Source of the DNA: Gulosibacter molinativorax
GTDB lineage: Bacteria; Actinomycetota; Actinomycetes; Actinomycetales; Microbacteriaceae
Reading direction: 5' to 3'
Length of the DNA stretch: 64,000 bases
Assembly (NCBI RefSeq): GCF_003010915.2
Contig: NZ_CP028426.1
Location: 1,116,001-1,180,000 of the forward strand
The position numbers were made by a program, and so were the translations under genes. The notes under the pieces are model-generated. The model ran no database searches, was not told the DNA's origin, and worked only from the letters and a program-made list of their open reading frames with translations. Shown piece by piece: positions 24,583 through 34,066 of this stretch (its first letter is position 1; every line of letters starts with the position of its first letter).

Positions 24583-25254
24583 ATGGCGGCCGTGACAACT
24601 CCTCTCGATCCCGAACACATCCCCGTTAGCGATGAGGCGTACTCGCGCCCAACGAAGAAGAGTTCGGGTGACTGGAGTGCGCACATCGCCACGACCCTCG
24701 AACGTCTCGCCGAACTGCTCGAGACCCTCACTGACGAGCAGTGGGAGGCGCAGAGCCTGTGCGACGACTGGCGCGTGCGCGACGTCGTCGGCCACATCGT
24801 GTGGCGCGTCGGCGAGGCGAACGGCACGATGATGCGCCGGAGCATCAAGAACCTCGGTCGCGCCGGATTCAACATCGCCAAGTCGATCAGCCAAATTGGC
24901 ATCGAGGTCGGCAAGTCTCCCCGTGTCGAACTCATCGAGCGGCTGCGCGAGATTGCGGCGGAAAAGCTGCAGGGCCACGGCCGGATCGGCTTCATCGAAC
25001 TGACCGAGGCGGTCGTGCACACCTACGACATCACCGAGGCCCTCGAGTTGCCGATTCGCCTCAGCCCGCGATCGACCGGCGCAGTTGCGCGCGTGCAAGC
25101 GGAGTCGCCCCGCGGTGGGAAGAACACCCGCATCGCCAAGGAACACTCGCTGCGCGCCACCGACGCCCGCTGGCTCGTTGGCCAGGGCTCCCCGATCGAC
25201 GCCACGGCCGGGGAAATCATCATGCACCTGTTCGGGCGCCGCTCGCTCGTCTAG
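24583..25254 (+). CDS. DinB-fold / mycothiol-dependent maleylpyruvate isomerase-like protein
   Basis: A 223-residue protein of the actinobacterial 'maleylpyruvate isomerase N-terminal' (DinB-like four-helix) family. The core (LCDDWRVRDVVGHIVWRVGE) contains the conserved histidine region near residue 70. Members are often linked to mycothiol-dependent chemistry, but the substrate here is unknown. The start could be ATG 24583 or GTG 24592. It is convergent with ribF, and both genes end in the same CTAG. Confidence 0.75.
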   Translation: MAAVTTPLDPEHIPVSDEAYSRPTKKSSGDWSAHIATTLERLAELLETLTDEQWEAQSLCDDWRVRDVVGHIVWRVGEANGTMMRRSIKNLGRAGFNIAKSISQIGIEVGKSPRVELIERLREIAAEKLQGHGRIGFIELTEAVVHTYDITEALELPIRLSPRSTGAVARVQAESPRGGKNTRIAKEHSLRATDARWLVGQGSPIDATAGEIIMHLFGRRSLV

Positions 25255-26192
25255 TCGCCGCGGAGCAGCACGCGGGTCTCGTCGACGTCCTGCTGCATCC
25301 GCTCGATGAGCGCCTCGAGCGAGTCGAATTTCTCCATGCCGCGAAGCCGGTGCACGAACGAGACGTGGACGCGTTCGCCGTAAATATCGATGCCCGACAC
25401 GTCGATGATGTGCGCCTCGACCTGCTTCTGCGGCACACCGTCAAACGTCGGGTTATTCCCGATGGAGATCGCCGCCGGGTAAGACTCTTCGCCGAGATGC
25501 AACCAGCCCGCGTACACGCCGTCGGCCGGGATGAATCCCTCGAGCGTCTCGGGCTCGAGGTTGGCGGTGGGAAACCCTAGCTCGCGGCCGCGCTTGGCGC
25601 CGTGCACGACGGTGCCGCGGATGTCGTGGTAGCGGCCGAGCACCTCGGTCGCGCTTTCGACGTCGCCGCCTTCGAGGCACTCGCGAACCCACGTGGATGA
25701 TGCGCGGCGGCCGTTCTCGCCGATCTCGTCGTCCACTACGACGACCTCGTAGCCGAACTCGTGGGCATGATCGATCAGGAAATCGACGTCGCCGAGGCCC
25801 TTGTGGCCGAAGTGAAAGTCGCGGCCGATGACGATGGCCTTCATCCCGAGCTGGCCGACGAGCAGGTCGCGAACGAACTCGTAGGCGGGGATGTTCGACA
25901 GCTCGCGCGTGAACTCGAGCACCACGATCGCAGCGACATTCTGCTTCGCGATCAGCTCCGTCTTCTGTTCGATGGAGACGAGCGCCGTGGGCGCCTTCTC
26001 CGGCGCGAACAGCTGCATCGGGTGACGGTCAAACGTCACGACTACCGGAGCGAGGTCTCGTTTTGTTGCCTCAAGACGAAGCTCAGAGATCAGGCGTCGA
26101 TGCCCGAAATGGAGCCCGTCGAACTTACCAATCGTGATGACCGTTGGTCCGATGTCGGCGGGAAACTCCGCCGGGCTAGTCACGACCGTCAT
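25251..26192 (-). CDS. ribF: Bifunctional riboflavin kinase / FAD synthetase
   Basis: A 313-residue enzyme making FMN from riboflavin, then FAD. The N-terminal adenylyltransferase half has GKFDGLHFGHRRLI (residues 22-35); the C-terminal kinase half has GRELGFPTANL and the YAGW region. The ATG overlaps the stop of the upstream membrane-protein gene (ATGA). It closes the truB run, as in many actinobacteria where truB and ribF are neighbours. Confidence 0.96.
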   Translation of the reverse strand: MTVVTSPAEFPADIGPTVITIGKFDGLHFGHRRLISELRLEATKRDLAPVVVTFDRHPMQLFAPEKAPTALVSIEQKTELIAKQNVAAIVVLEFTRELSNIPAYEFVRDLLVGQLGMKAIVIGRDFHFGHKGLGDVDFLIDHAHEFGYEVVVVDDEIGENGRRASSTWVRECLEGGDVESATEVLGRYHDIRGTVVHGAKRGRELGFPTANLEPETLEGFIPADGVYAGWLHLGEESYPAAISIGNNPTFDGVPQKQVEAHIIDVSGIDIYGERVHVSFVHRLRGMEKFDSLEALIERMQQDVDETRVLLRGD

Positions 26193-26626
26193 GCGACAAC
26201 CGCCTTCCCACGCGAGGTGCGCATCGATTCAAGATAGGAGATTCCGAGCAGAGGGAGCACGAAAGGAATGTACACGTATCCGCGACCGAATCCGCTCCAC
26301 ACCGTGTCGGCGGGGAACAACTCGGGGTGAGTTCCAGACAAGACGCCGACGGCCAACACGCCGACCAGCTCAAAGGTCAGCGCGATCCACGCGACCGTCC
26401 GCCACGTATTGCTTCGGTGCGCAAGTGCGAGGCTGATTCCCGCGACGAGGTACACGACCGCAGCGACGAGGCTCAGCGAGTATGCGAGCGGCGCGGCATC
26501 GAAGTCACGCGCAATCTGCACGATGCTCCGGCCGGTCGCGGCCAAGAAGAGAACGATGTAGACCGCGACAAGGATGCGGGACGCGCCGGTCTTGGGCTCG
26601 GTCTGCACGTCAGTTTTCGTGGGCAT
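26189..26626 (-). CDS. Conserved four-helix membrane protein
   Basis: A 145-residue protein with four predicted membrane segments (about residues 18-33, 47-66, 75-97, 115-130) and a hydrophilic, Lys/Thr-rich N-terminus. GGAG lies six nucleotides before the ATG. It is coupled to ribF by an ATGA overlap. No catalytic motif is seen and I cannot name a family; position suggests co-expression with truB and ribF. Confidence 0.75.
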   Translation of the reverse strand: MPTKTDVQTEPKTGASRILVAVYIVLFLAATGRSIVQIARDFDAAPLAYSLSLVAAVVYLVAGISLALAHRSNTWRTVAWIALTFELVGVLAVGVLSGTHPELFPADTVWSGFGRGYVYIPFVLPLLGISYLESMRTSRGKAVVA

Positions 26627-26651
26627 GATTACTCCAGTATTCCACCCGGCG

Positions 26652-27032
26652 CTATGCCCCGAAGAACGCGCCCGCGTCCACCCAAATCTGCTGCATCCGG
26701 AACACCATTACCGCGACCGCGAAGGCCGCGATGGCGAGAACCGCGTTCGACCAGCGAGTGCGCTCGATCAGCGCCCAGAGAATTGCCGCGGGCGGGATGA
26801 TCGCAGCCGTGATCATGTACATCCAGAACTCGATACCGTCGCCCTGAATGCGATTGCCGAATAGCGGGGCCACGAGCGCCATGACCAGCTGCACAATCGT
26901 CAACACACCAACCACCACGACGGATCCGGCCGTGAAATCGCTCGGCTTGCGGTCGGCAAACGCCGCGAAAAGGCAGATCAATCCGGCCAGAATGCCGATA
27001 CCGAATTGAACCCAGGTGAACCACTCGATCAT
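26652..27032 (-). CDS. Conserved small membrane protein
   Basis: A 126-residue protein with four hydrophobic segments (about residues 6-25, 34-56, 68-86, 95-112). The ATG overlaps the truB stop (ATGA), so it is translationally coupled. Topology and size resemble the next gene, and the two may act together. No recognised motif or family. Confidence 0.75.
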   Translation of the reverse strand: MIEWFTWVQFGIGILAGLICLFAAFADRKPSDFTAGSVVVVGVLTIVQLVMALVAPLFGNRIQGDGIEFWMYMITAAIIPPAAILWALIERTRWSNAVLAIAAFAVAVMVFRMQQIWVDAGAFFGA

Positions 27033-28054
27033 TTCGCGTCGGCCCCGCCCTTTCCTGCCGTGTCTGGTGTCTGCTCGGCCTCGGATGGCCGCGTTGCCGC
27101 AGCCCGCTCGGGCATGTTCATGATGGCCTTCGTCTTACCCGCGAGGATCTCGACGAGCCCGATCAGCTCGCCATCGGCGTCGGCGACGGCGAGCGGGCCC
27201 TCGTACTGGGCAAAGCCCTCGGGCGCGGGGATGCGCTGACCGAATCGCAGCGCTTTCGCCTGGGCCTCGTCGACTTGCACGACCTCGAAGCGCTTGCGAA
27301 TCGCCTCGGCCGGCCGGATGAGTTTCGGTGGTGGCGACCCCGCGTCGATTTCCTCGCGCGACGGGAGGTGGCGCGCATCCGCGAGCGTGAGGTCGCCAAT
27401 GCGCGTGCGTCGCAGCGCCGTCAGGTGCGCGCCGACCCCGAGCTTGGCGCCGAGATCGCGCGCGAGCGCCCTAACGTACGTTCCTGAGGAGCAATCCACG
27501 CGAATCCGAGCATCCACGACCGCTGCCCTCTCGACCGAGTCGAGGTCCGCATCCACCTGCTCAATCCCGAGCAGCTCGATCGCGTAAATGCTGACCGGGC
27601 GCGCCTTGAGCTGCACGTCTTCGCCGGCGCGCACGCGCTCGTGCGCCCGCCGCCCGTTGACCTTGATCGCGCTGACGGCGCTCGGCACCTGCTCGATATC
27701 TCCGGTGAGCTGTGCCGCCGCCTCGAGGATGCGCTCTGACGTAATCGCGGCTATCGCGTCGATGTCCGATACCTCGGTAACCTCCCCGTCCGCATCCTCG
27801 GTCGACGTGGCGATCCCGAAGCGGACCGTGGCCTCGTAGGTCTTGTCGGCCCCGACGAAAAACGTGAGCAGGCGCGTGGCATCGCCGACGCCGAGCAGCA
27901 TGAGCCCGGTCGCCATGGGATCGAGCGTGCCGGCATGCCCGACCTTGCGCGTGCCGAGTGCCTTGCGCGTGCGAGCGACCAGGTCGTGGCTCGTGATGCC
28001 GCCGGGCTTGTCGAGGGGAAGGAGGCCGTGCGGCGCAAGGGGTCGGGAAGACAT
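27029..28054 (-). CDS. truB: tRNA pseudouridine(55) synthase TruB
   Basis: A 341-residue pseudouridine synthase acting on U55 in the T-loop of tRNAs. The catalytic aspartate is in AGTLDPMATGLM (residues 41-52), preceded by DKPGGITSHD; CSSGTYVRALARDLG follows in the second half. The C-terminal 30 residues are a charged, low-complexity tail. The start ATG 28054 lies eight nucleotides after TAGACT, suggesting a leaderless transcript. It is divergent from panE. Confidence 0.96.
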   Translation of the reverse strand: MSSRPLAPHGLLPLDKPGGITSHDLVARTRKALGTRKVGHAGTLDPMATGLMLLGVGDATRLLTFFVGADKTYEATVRFGIATSTEDADGEVTEVSDIDAIAAITSERILEAAAQLTGDIEQVPSAVSAIKVNGRRAHERVRAGEDVQLKARPVSIYAIELLGIEQVDADLDSVERAAVVDARIRVDCSSGTYVRALARDLGAKLGVGAHLTALRRTRIGDLTLADARHLPSREEIDAGSPPPKLIRPAEAIRKRFEVVQVDEAQAKALRFGQRIPAPEGFAQYEGPLAVADADGELIGLVEILAGKTKAIMNMPERAAATRPSEAEQTPDTAGKGGADAK

Positions 28055-28062
28055 AGTCCGGC

Positions 28063-28068
28063 CAGTCT
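28063..28068 (-). promoter_or_regulatory. Candidate -10 box of truB (leaderless)
   Basis: Minus-strand TAGACT eight nucleotides before ATG 28054, in the truB/panE divergent gap. Confidence 0.4.
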
Positions 28069-28095
28069 AGTTCGCTCGCGGCTCGCGCCTGGCGG

Positions 28096-28101
28096 TAGAC
28101 T
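28096..28101 (+). promoter_or_regulatory. Candidate -10 box of panE
   Basis: Plus-strand TAGACT 20 nt before ATG 28122; a GGGGGTGGG purine-rich site stands before the ATG. It mirrors the truB box on the other strand. Confidence 0.35.
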
Positions 28102-28121
28102 CGCCTGGTCTTGGGGGTGGG

Positions 28122-29201
28122 ATGCGCATTTCGGTTATCGGGCTCGGCGCCGTTGGCGGGGCACTCGCGGCTCTCCTCGATCGTGCCGGGCACGATGTCA
28201 CGGCAATCGCTCGTTCGCGCACCGCCGAGCTGATCGCATCCGAAGGGCTCATCCTCACGGGAGCACGCGGTGATCACACCGCGCGGCTGCGGGTCGCCGA
28301 CACTCCCCCTGCGGATGCCGAGCTGGTGCTCGTCGCCGTCCGCACGTACGCCACGCGTGAGGCGTTGGTCTCGCACGCCGCAGCGACCGCGAACAAGCCG
28401 GTGCTGCTCCTGCAGAACGGCCTGGAGGGCCCGCAGCGCGCCGCGGAACTGCTCGGCCGCGTGGATGGCGCCGGGATATTCGCCGGGCTCGCGCTGTTCC
28501 CCTCGACTCGCATCGCAAACAATCGCGTGCGGCTGACCGGGCTCGGCGGGATGCGAGTAGGCCACGCGCATCCCGCCGAGGGTGATGCCGCCGCGGCAAT
28601 TGCGCGCGCGATGAACGACGCCGTGCCGAGCGTGAGCATCCCGAACATGCACGGAGCACTGTGGTCGAAGCTGCTCGTGAACCACGTGAATGCCTTGCCG
28701 GCAATCACCGGGACGAGCGTTCAAGCCGTGTGCCGGCATCCACTGCTGCACAGCATCCTGGCCGACGCGCTCACGGACGCGGTGCGCGTGGGCGATGCCA
28801 CGCGAGTGCGCTTCGGCGGTGTCGGCGTCATCGAGCCGGCGCACGTCGCGCGGATCCGCGCCGGACACGCGCTGGAGGTCGTGACCGGGCGGCTCGCCAC
28901 CGCCTTTGGGTACGTGCCGAACCCCGCATCCACGCTGCAGTCGATCCGTCGCGGCCAGCCCACAGAGATCGACGATCTCGATGGCGCGGTGGTTCGTGCC
29001 GCGGCTTCGGTGCGGATGCGCGCCCCGATTCACGAGGCGATGGTGGCTCTCGTGCACGAGGTTTCGCGCACTGGCGAGTTTCTTACCGCGTCCGAGGTCG
29101 CGCGCCGCGTCGACCCCTGGCGAACGGATCGGTTACTGAACTCGACGGATGCCGGGCCGCACAGCGATGGCCGGCGAGTGGACGCACGGCACGATGAATG
29201 A
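28122..29201 (+). CDS. panE: 2-dehydropantoate 2-reductase (ketopantoate reductase)-like protein
   Basis: A 359-residue member of the ApbA/PanE family, which reduces ketopantoate to pantoate for coenzyme A synthesis. The NADPH motif GLGAVGG lies at residues 7-13; the catalytic-lysine region is LWSKLLVNHVNALPAI near 185. Several paralogues of this family have other substrates, so the pantothenate role is likely but unproven. The last 8 nt overlap the mutY start. Confidence 0.82.
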   Translation: MRISVIGLGAVGGALAALLDRAGHDVTAIARSRTAELIASEGLILTGARGDHTARLRVADTPPADAELVLVAVRTYATREALVSHAAATANKPVLLLQNGLEGPQRAAELLGRVDGAGIFAGLALFPSTRIANNRVRLTGLGGMRVGHAHPAEGDAAAAIARAMNDAVPSVSIPNMHGALWSKLLVNHVNALPAITGTSVQAVCRHPLLHSILADALTDAVRVGDATRVRFGGVGVIEPAHVARIRAGHALEVVTGRLATAFGYVPNPASTLQSIRRGQPTEIDDLDGAVVRAAASVRMRAPIHEAMVALVHEVSRTGEFLTASEVARRVDPWRTDRLLNSTDAGPHSDGRRVDARHDE

Positions 29202-30162
29202 ACCGGCTCTGATTGCATCGGTTCGGTCGGATGACGCAACTTCCGCGGACCGCAGCGTCGAGATCGTCGAGCGTGTAATCGCCTGGTTCGAGGCGAATCA
29301 GCGCCCCTTTCCCTGGCGCGACCCGGACTGCAGCGCGTGGGGCATCCTCGTGAGCGAGGTGATGTCACAGCAGACGCAGATGTCGCGCGTCGAACCCAAG
29401 TGGCGCGAGTTCATGGAGCTCTGGCCGACGCCCGCCGCGATGGCCGAGGCGCCAGTTGCCGAGGTAATTCGTCGCTGGGACCGCCTCGGCTATCCGCGCC
29501 GGGCAGTCAACCTACATCGCTGCGCTGTCGCGATCGTCGCGGAACACGGCGGTTCGGTACCGTCCGATCGGGATGCGCTGCTCGCCCTGCCAGCGATCGG
29601 CGCCTACACGTCTGCCGCCGTCGCATCCTTCGCGTTCTTGCGGCGAGAGCCTGTGGTCGATACCAACGTGCGGCGCGTGCTCGCCCGGGCGATACACGGC
29701 GAGGCCGTGGCATGGCCGGCGAACTCGAAGCGTGACGAGCGGGAGATGCTGGCGTTGCTACCGGAAGACCCGGCACGCGCGAAGCTCTGGAACGCGGGTG
29801 CAATGGAGCTCGGCGCGGTGAAGTGCCAGTCCAAGAAGCCGCTGTGCGAGGCGTGCCCGATCGCGGAATTGTGTACCTGGCGCGAGCGGGATTACCCCGC
29901 GGCGACCGAGAAGCCGCGAGTTCAGGCCAAGTTCGAAGGCTCCGACCGCCAGCTTCGCGGGCGCGTCATGGCGGTGCTGCGAGAGCATCCCGACGGCGTC
30001 GTATTTGCGGACCTCCCCGAGTTCGTCGAGGCGTCAGGTGTACCAGCCGCGTCGGGCACGGTCGACGTCGCCCACGCCAACCGAACGCTCCAGCTCGCTG
30101 AGGACCTCGTACGCGACGGCCTCGCGCAACGCGACGGATCGCGCATCCGTCTCCCGCACTAG
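29194..30162 (+). CDS. mutY: A/G-specific adenine glycosylase MutY
   Basis: A 322-residue helix-hairpin-helix DNA glycosylase removing adenine paired with 8-oxoguanine. The catalytic helix carries EVMSQQTQMSRV, followed by PAIGAYTSAAV (HhH) and VDTNVRRVLAR. The [4Fe-4S] cysteines form a C-x6-C-x2-C-x5-C cluster near residues 212-228. The C-terminal 90 residues resemble a winged helix rather than the Nudix-like domain of E. coli MutY. The start MNEPALI overlaps the panE stop, suggesting coupling. Confidence 0.93.
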   Translation: MNEPALIASVRSDDATSADRSVEIVERVIAWFEANQRPFPWRDPDCSAWGILVSEVMSQQTQMSRVEPKWREFMELWPTPAAMAEAPVAEVIRRWDRLGYPRRAVNLHRCAVAIVAEHGGSVPSDRDALLALPAIGAYTSAAVASFAFLRREPVVDTNVRRVLARAIHGEAVAWPANSKRDEREMLALLPEDPARAKLWNAGAMELGAVKCQSKKPLCEACPIAELCTWRERDYPAATEKPRVQAKFEGSDRQLRGRVMAVLREHPDGVVFADLPEFVEASGVPAASGTVDVAHANRTLQLAEDLVRDGLAQRDGSRIRLPH

Positions 30163-30191
30163 CGCAGTGCCACGGCTCGCCGGAAACGGAA

Positions 30192-30250
30192 CTGGCCATC
30201 TGCCGGTGAGTCGCGATCGAGTCAATCGCGCACACCATCCAGATGGCCAG
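30192..30250. terminator. Nested hairpin between convergent mutY and rbfA
   Basis: Perfect 11-bp arms CTGGCCATCTG and CAGATGGCCAG enclose inner pairs GGTG/CACC and CGCGAT/ATCGCG. The structure lies symmetrically between two gene ends and is probably a bidirectional terminator; there is no long T-tract. Confidence 0.7.
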
Positions 30251-30268
30251 ATACAAAGCGAAGCAGCG

Positions 30269-30694
30269 CTAGCTGTCTTCCTCGGTCTCGTATGGGTTCT
30301 CGTCGCCCGCGTAGGACTTCCCCTCGCGTTCACGCGCCACAGCGGCGTCCTGCTCGCGAGCCTTCGCGAGCAGATCGTCGAGGTGAGCGGCGTTCTCGGG
30401 GAGAGCGTCGTGGACGAACTCGAGGGTCGGCACGAGTCGAATGTTGAGGTTCTTGCCGACCTCCGAGCGGATGCGCCCGGTCGCGCGCTTGAGCGCAACG
30501 GCCGAGCTCTTTCGCTCCTCGTCCGTGCCGTACACGGTGTAGAAGATCGTCGCGTGCTGCAGGTCGCCGGTCACTCGCACATCGGTGAGGGTGACGAAGC
30601 CCAAGCGGGGATCGCGGATCCCACGCTCGAGAATCTTCGCCACCAGCACCTTGATGCGGTCGGCCAGACGCGCTGCGCGGCCGTTATCAGTCAC
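30269..30694 (-). CDS. rbfA: 30S ribosome-binding factor RbfA
   Basis: A 141-residue KH-fold factor for late 30S assembly and cold adaptation. The family phrases are [35 protein letters not shown] and [12 protein letters not shown]. The chosen start is GTG 30694, with GGAG eight nucleotides upstream, overlapping the infB stop by 8 nt; a longer frame into infB is not family-like. The C-terminal tail is acidic and variable. Confidence 0.95.
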   Translation of the reverse strand: MTDNGRAARLADRIKVLVAKILERGIRDPRLGFVTLTDVRVTGDLQHATIFYTVYGTDEERKSSAVALKRATGRIRSEVGKNLNIRLVPTLEFVHDALPENAAHLDDLLAKAREQDAAVAREREGKSYAGDENPYETEEDS

Positions 30695-33671
30695 GAGGCT
30701 TCTCCACCATTTCGGTCGTCTCGATCTCGTCACCGATCTGCAGGTCGTTGAACTTGCCGAGGCCGATACCGCACTCGAAGCCTTCGCGGACCTCGGTCAC
30801 GTCGTCCTTGAAGCGGCGCAGCGACTCGATCGCAAGTCCGTCGGCCACCACAACGCCGTCGCGCAGGATGCGCGCCTTCGCGTTGCGGGTGATCGTCCCC
30901 GACTGCACGAGACAGCCGGCGATGTTGCCGAACTTGGACGAGCGGAAGATCTCGCGGATCTCCGCCACACCGGACTGGACCTCTTCGTACTCGGGCTCGA
31001 GCATGCCCTTGAGGGACTTCTCGATGTCCTCGATCGCGTCGTAGATGACCGAGTAGAAGCGGATGTCGACGCCTTCCGACGAGGCCTTCGCGCGCGCCTT
31101 CTGGTCGGGTCGAACGTTGAAGCCGATGATCACCGCGTTGTCGATGGTCGCGAGGTCGACGTCCGACTCGCTGATCGCACCCACCGCACGGTGGATGATC
31201 CGCAGCTGAACGGTGTCGTCCACCTCGATCTTGAGGAGCGAGTCCTCGAGCGCCTCGACGGCACCGGAGGCGTCACCCTTAAGGATGAGGTTGAGCGACT
31301 GGACCTTGCCCTCTTCGAGCGCGCGGGTGAAGTCCTCAAGCGACATGCGCTTGCGAGCCTTCGCGAGCTGAGCGTTACGCTCAACGGCCTCGCGCTTCTC
31401 GGCGATCTGGCGTGCGGTGCGGTCATCGTCGGTAACGATAAAGGTGTCACCGGCGCGAGGTACCGAGCTGAGGCCCTGTACCTGTACCGGACGCGAGGGC
31501 CCTGCGGCCTCGACCGCGTCACCGTTCTCATCCGACATCGCACGCACACGACCGTGGGCCGTACCAGCGACGATCGAGTCACCGACGCGCAGCGTACCCG
31601 ACTGGATGAGCACGGTCGCGACCGAGCCACGACCGCGGTCGAGCTTCGCCTCGATTGCCGTACCACGCGCATCCTTGTTCGGGTTGGCGCGCAGGTCGAG
31701 CGATGCGTCAGCGGTAAGCAGCACCGAGTCGATGAGCTCGTGGATGCCGTCACCCTGCTTTGCCGACACGTCGACAAACATGGTGTCGCCGCCGAACTCT
31801 TCGGCGATGAGACCGTACTCGGTCAGCTGCGAACGAACCTTCTGCGGGTTGGCACCCTCGACGTCGATCTTGTTGACCGCGACGACGATCGGCACATTGG
31901 CCGACTGTGCGTGGTTCAACGCCTCAATCGTCTGAGGCATGATGCCGTCGTCCGCGGCGACCACGAGGATCGCGACGTCGGTGACGTTCGCACCACGAGC
32001 ACGCATCTGCGTGAAGGCCTCGTGACCCGGGGTGTCGATGAAGGTGATCGCGCGGCGAACGCCGTCGTGCTCGCCCCACACCTGGTACGCACCGATGTGC
32101 TGCGTGATGCCACCGGCTTCACCGGCGCCCACGTCGGCACGACGAATCGCGTCGAGCAGTCGGGTCTTACCGTGGTCGACGTGACCCATGACGGTCACGA
32201 CCGGCGGGCGCGGCTCGAGGTCGTCATCCGATTCCTCTGCCTCTTCACCCTCGAGGTCGATGTCGAAGTCCTCGAGCAGCTCGCGGTCTTCATCCTCGGG
32301 CGAGACAACTTCGATGCGGTAGCCGAGCTCTTCACCGAGGATCTCGAACGTGGCCTCATCGAGCGACTCGGTTGCGGTTGCCATCTCACCGAGGTGGAAC
32401 AGCACAGTTACGAGGTCACCGGGCGATGCATTGATCTTGTCGGCGAAGTCCGAGATGGATGCGCCGCGACGCAGGCGAATCGGGGTGTCGCCGTTACCGC
32501 GAGGTACCTTGACGCCGCCAATCGACGGTGCCTCCCGCAGCTCAAATTCTGCCCGCTTCGTCCGCTTCGACTTTCGTGCCTTGGACTTGCTACCGCCGCG
32601 ACCGAAGGCGCCAGCGGTACCGCCGCGACGACCACCGCCGCGACCGCCACCGCCACCACCGGCAGGCGCGCCGCCGGGACGCGCAGTGGTGAAGCCGCCG
32701 CCACCAGCGCCGGGACGACCGCCGCCGCCACCAGCACCGCCGCGACCGCGGTTCGGGCCCTGTGGGCGCTCACCGGGAAGTACGCGCGGCTGACCTGGGC
32801 GCGGTGCCGAGGGGCGCGGGCTCGTGCCGGGCTTGGGGGCACTGCCACCCGCGCCACCTGAGCCGCCCGGGCGCGGAGCACCCTGGCGCTGGCCGGGGCC
32901 GCCGCCCTGCTTCGAGCTGAACGGGTTGTTGCCGCCGCGGGGACGGCCCATTCCCTGCGCGGATGCGTAGGGGTTGTTGCCGGGGCGCGGTCCGCGCGGG
33001 CGCGGCATCGCGTTCGGGCTTGGCTTATTCGAGTCCTGGCCGGGCTTCGGTGCGCCCTGGCCCGGCTTCGGTGCCGACGCGCCAGGCTTGGGAGCCGAGG
33101 CGCGGCCGGGCTTTGGTGCCTGACCCTGAGCATCCTTGTCCGACGGGGTCGGAGTCGGCGCGACCGACGAGCGAGTCGGCGGTGCTGCCGGGGTCTCCGC
33201 GGCCGCGGCCGGAGTCGGGGTCGGTGCGACGCCCGAGCGCGGACGCTGTTCGGTCTGCGCAGCGGGCTTCGGTGCGCCAGACTTCTGCGCGGGCTTGGGC
33301 GCGGGCTTCTGGCCGGGCTTCGGAGCCGCGGAACGCTGACCCGGAGTCGGCGCTGGCTTCTGGCCGGGCTTCGGAGCCGCGGCGCGCTGGCCTGGCTTCG
33401 GTGCACCCGGGGTTGCGGCCGGCTTTGCCGCGGGCTGGGCCGGAGCCGCCTGCGACTTCTCCGGTGCGGCAGCGGCCGGTGCATCGTTTGACGAGCCCTC
33501 GCCGGCTGCGGCGCGTCGCTTGAACTCGTCGCGGAGGCGACGGGCGACCGGGGGCTCGACACTGGACGAAGCCGTCTTCACGAACTCGCCCATTTCCTGC
33601 AAGGTCGATAGAACGACCTTCGATTCGACGCCTAGTTCGGCGGCGATCTCATGTACGCGTGGTTTTGCCAC
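30687..33671 (-). CDS. infB: Translation initiation factor IF-2
   Basis: A 994-residue GTPase bringing fMet-tRNA to the 30S P-site. An IF2-N domain ([12 protein letters not shown]) starts the protein. A long disordered Ala/Pro/Lys/Gly linker with repeated APKPGQ motifs spans about residues 60-360; a second IF2-N domain follows. The G domain has [14 protein letters not shown] near 498, DTPGHEAF and NKID. GTG 33671 (VAKPRVHE) is chosen, with AGGAGA just upstream; an in-frame GTG four codons earlier is possible. The upstream spacing is tight. Confidence 0.97.
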   Translation of the reverse strand: MAKPRVHEIAAELGVESKVVLSTLQEMGEFVKTASSSVEPPVARRLRDEFKRRAAAGEGSSNDAPAAAAPEKSQAAPAQPAAKPAATPGAPKPGQRAAAPKPGQKPAPTPGQRSAAPKPGQKPAPKPAQKSGAPKPAAQTEQRPRSGVAPTPTPAAAAETPAAPPTRSSVAPTPTPSDKDAQGQAPKPGRASAPKPGASAPKPGQGAPKPGQDSNKPSPNAMPRPRGPRPGNNPYASAQGMGRPRGGNNPFSSKQGGGPGQRQGAPRPGGSGGAGGSAPKPGTSPRPSAPRPGQPRVLPGERPQGPNRGRGGAGGGGGRPGAGGGGFTTARPGGAPAGGGGGGRGGGRRGGTAGAFGRGGSKSKARKSKRTKRAEFELREAPSIGGVKVPRGNGDTPIRLRRGASISDFADKINASPGDLVTVLFHLGEMATATESLDEATFEILGEELGYRIEVVSPEDEDRELLEDFDIDLEGEEAEESDDDLEPRPPVVTVMGHVDHGKTRLLDAIRRADVGAGEAGGITQHIGAYQVWGEHDGVRRAITFIDTPGHEAFTQMRARGANVTDVAILVVAADDGIMPQTIEALNHAQSANVPIVVAVNKIDVEGANPQKVRSQLTEYGLIAEEFGGDTMFVDVSAKQGDGIHELIDSVLLTADASLDLRANPNKDARGTAIEAKLDRGRGSVATVLIQSGTLRVGDSIVAGTAHGRVRAMSDENGDAVEAAGPSRPVQVQGLSSVPRAGDTFIVTDDDRTARQIAEKREAVERNAQLAKARKRMSLEDFTRALEEGKVQSLNLILKGDASGAVEALEDSLLKIEVDDTVQLRIIHRAVGAISESDVDLATIDNAVIIGFNVRPDQKARAKASSEGVDIRFYSVIYDAIEDIEKSLKGMLEPEYEEVQSGVAEIREIFRSSKFGNIAGCLVQSGTITRNAKARILRDGVVVADGLAIESLRRFKDDVTEVREGFECGIGLGKFNDLQIGDEIETTEMVEKPRD

Positions 33672-33744
33672 TTTTCTCCTCACCAGGGCCTGCCCCGGTG
33701 GGGAGCAGACCTAATAACTTCGGTTGTGCCTCATCGTGAGCCAC

Positions 33745-34050
33745 TCATGATTGGTCCATAGTCCGATCAACAACCTTTGCTGTCTGAGCCGAGGCGGGCG
33801 CCTCGGCCAATAGTGCGGCGTACTTCCGTACGTCGGTGTCGTCCGCATCCCTGATTCGCAAGGCCCTTCGGAAGGCCCGCCGCTCGAGTGCGTTATTCAC
33901 GCATTCGAGCTTCGGATGCAGCCATGCCCCGCGGCCAGGTTGGCTAGCTTCCCGGTCTACCAGGAGCTTGCCCTCAACTACGACAATGCGCGTGAGTTCT
34001 GACCTTGGGGCGAGCGATCGGCAGCTGATGCACGTTCGCACTTGACCCAT
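33745..34050 (-). CDS. ylxR: YlxR family RNA-binding protein (DUF448)
   Basis: A 101-residue protein with the YlxR signature RTCISCRSLAPRSELTRIV at the N-terminus and PGRGAWLH in the middle. In Bacillus, YlxR binds RNA (reported on RNase P RNA). GGAGGAG lies four nucleotides before ATG 34050; the open frame further upstream is antisense-quality sequence over nusA. It occupies the canonical nusA-ylxR-infB position. Confidence 0.92.
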   Translation of the reverse strand: MGQVRTCISCRSLAPRSELTRIVVVEGKLLVDREASQPGRGAWLHPKLECVNNALERRAFRRALRIRDADDTDVRKYAALLAEAPASAQTAKVVDRTMDQS

Positions 34051-34066
34051 ACTACTCCTCCGATTG

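Noticed and set aside
30585..32861. Plus-strand open frame antisense to infB and rbfA
   Set aside because: Shadow of infB; low-complexity Arg/Asp/Val protein, no ribosome-binding site, no family motif.
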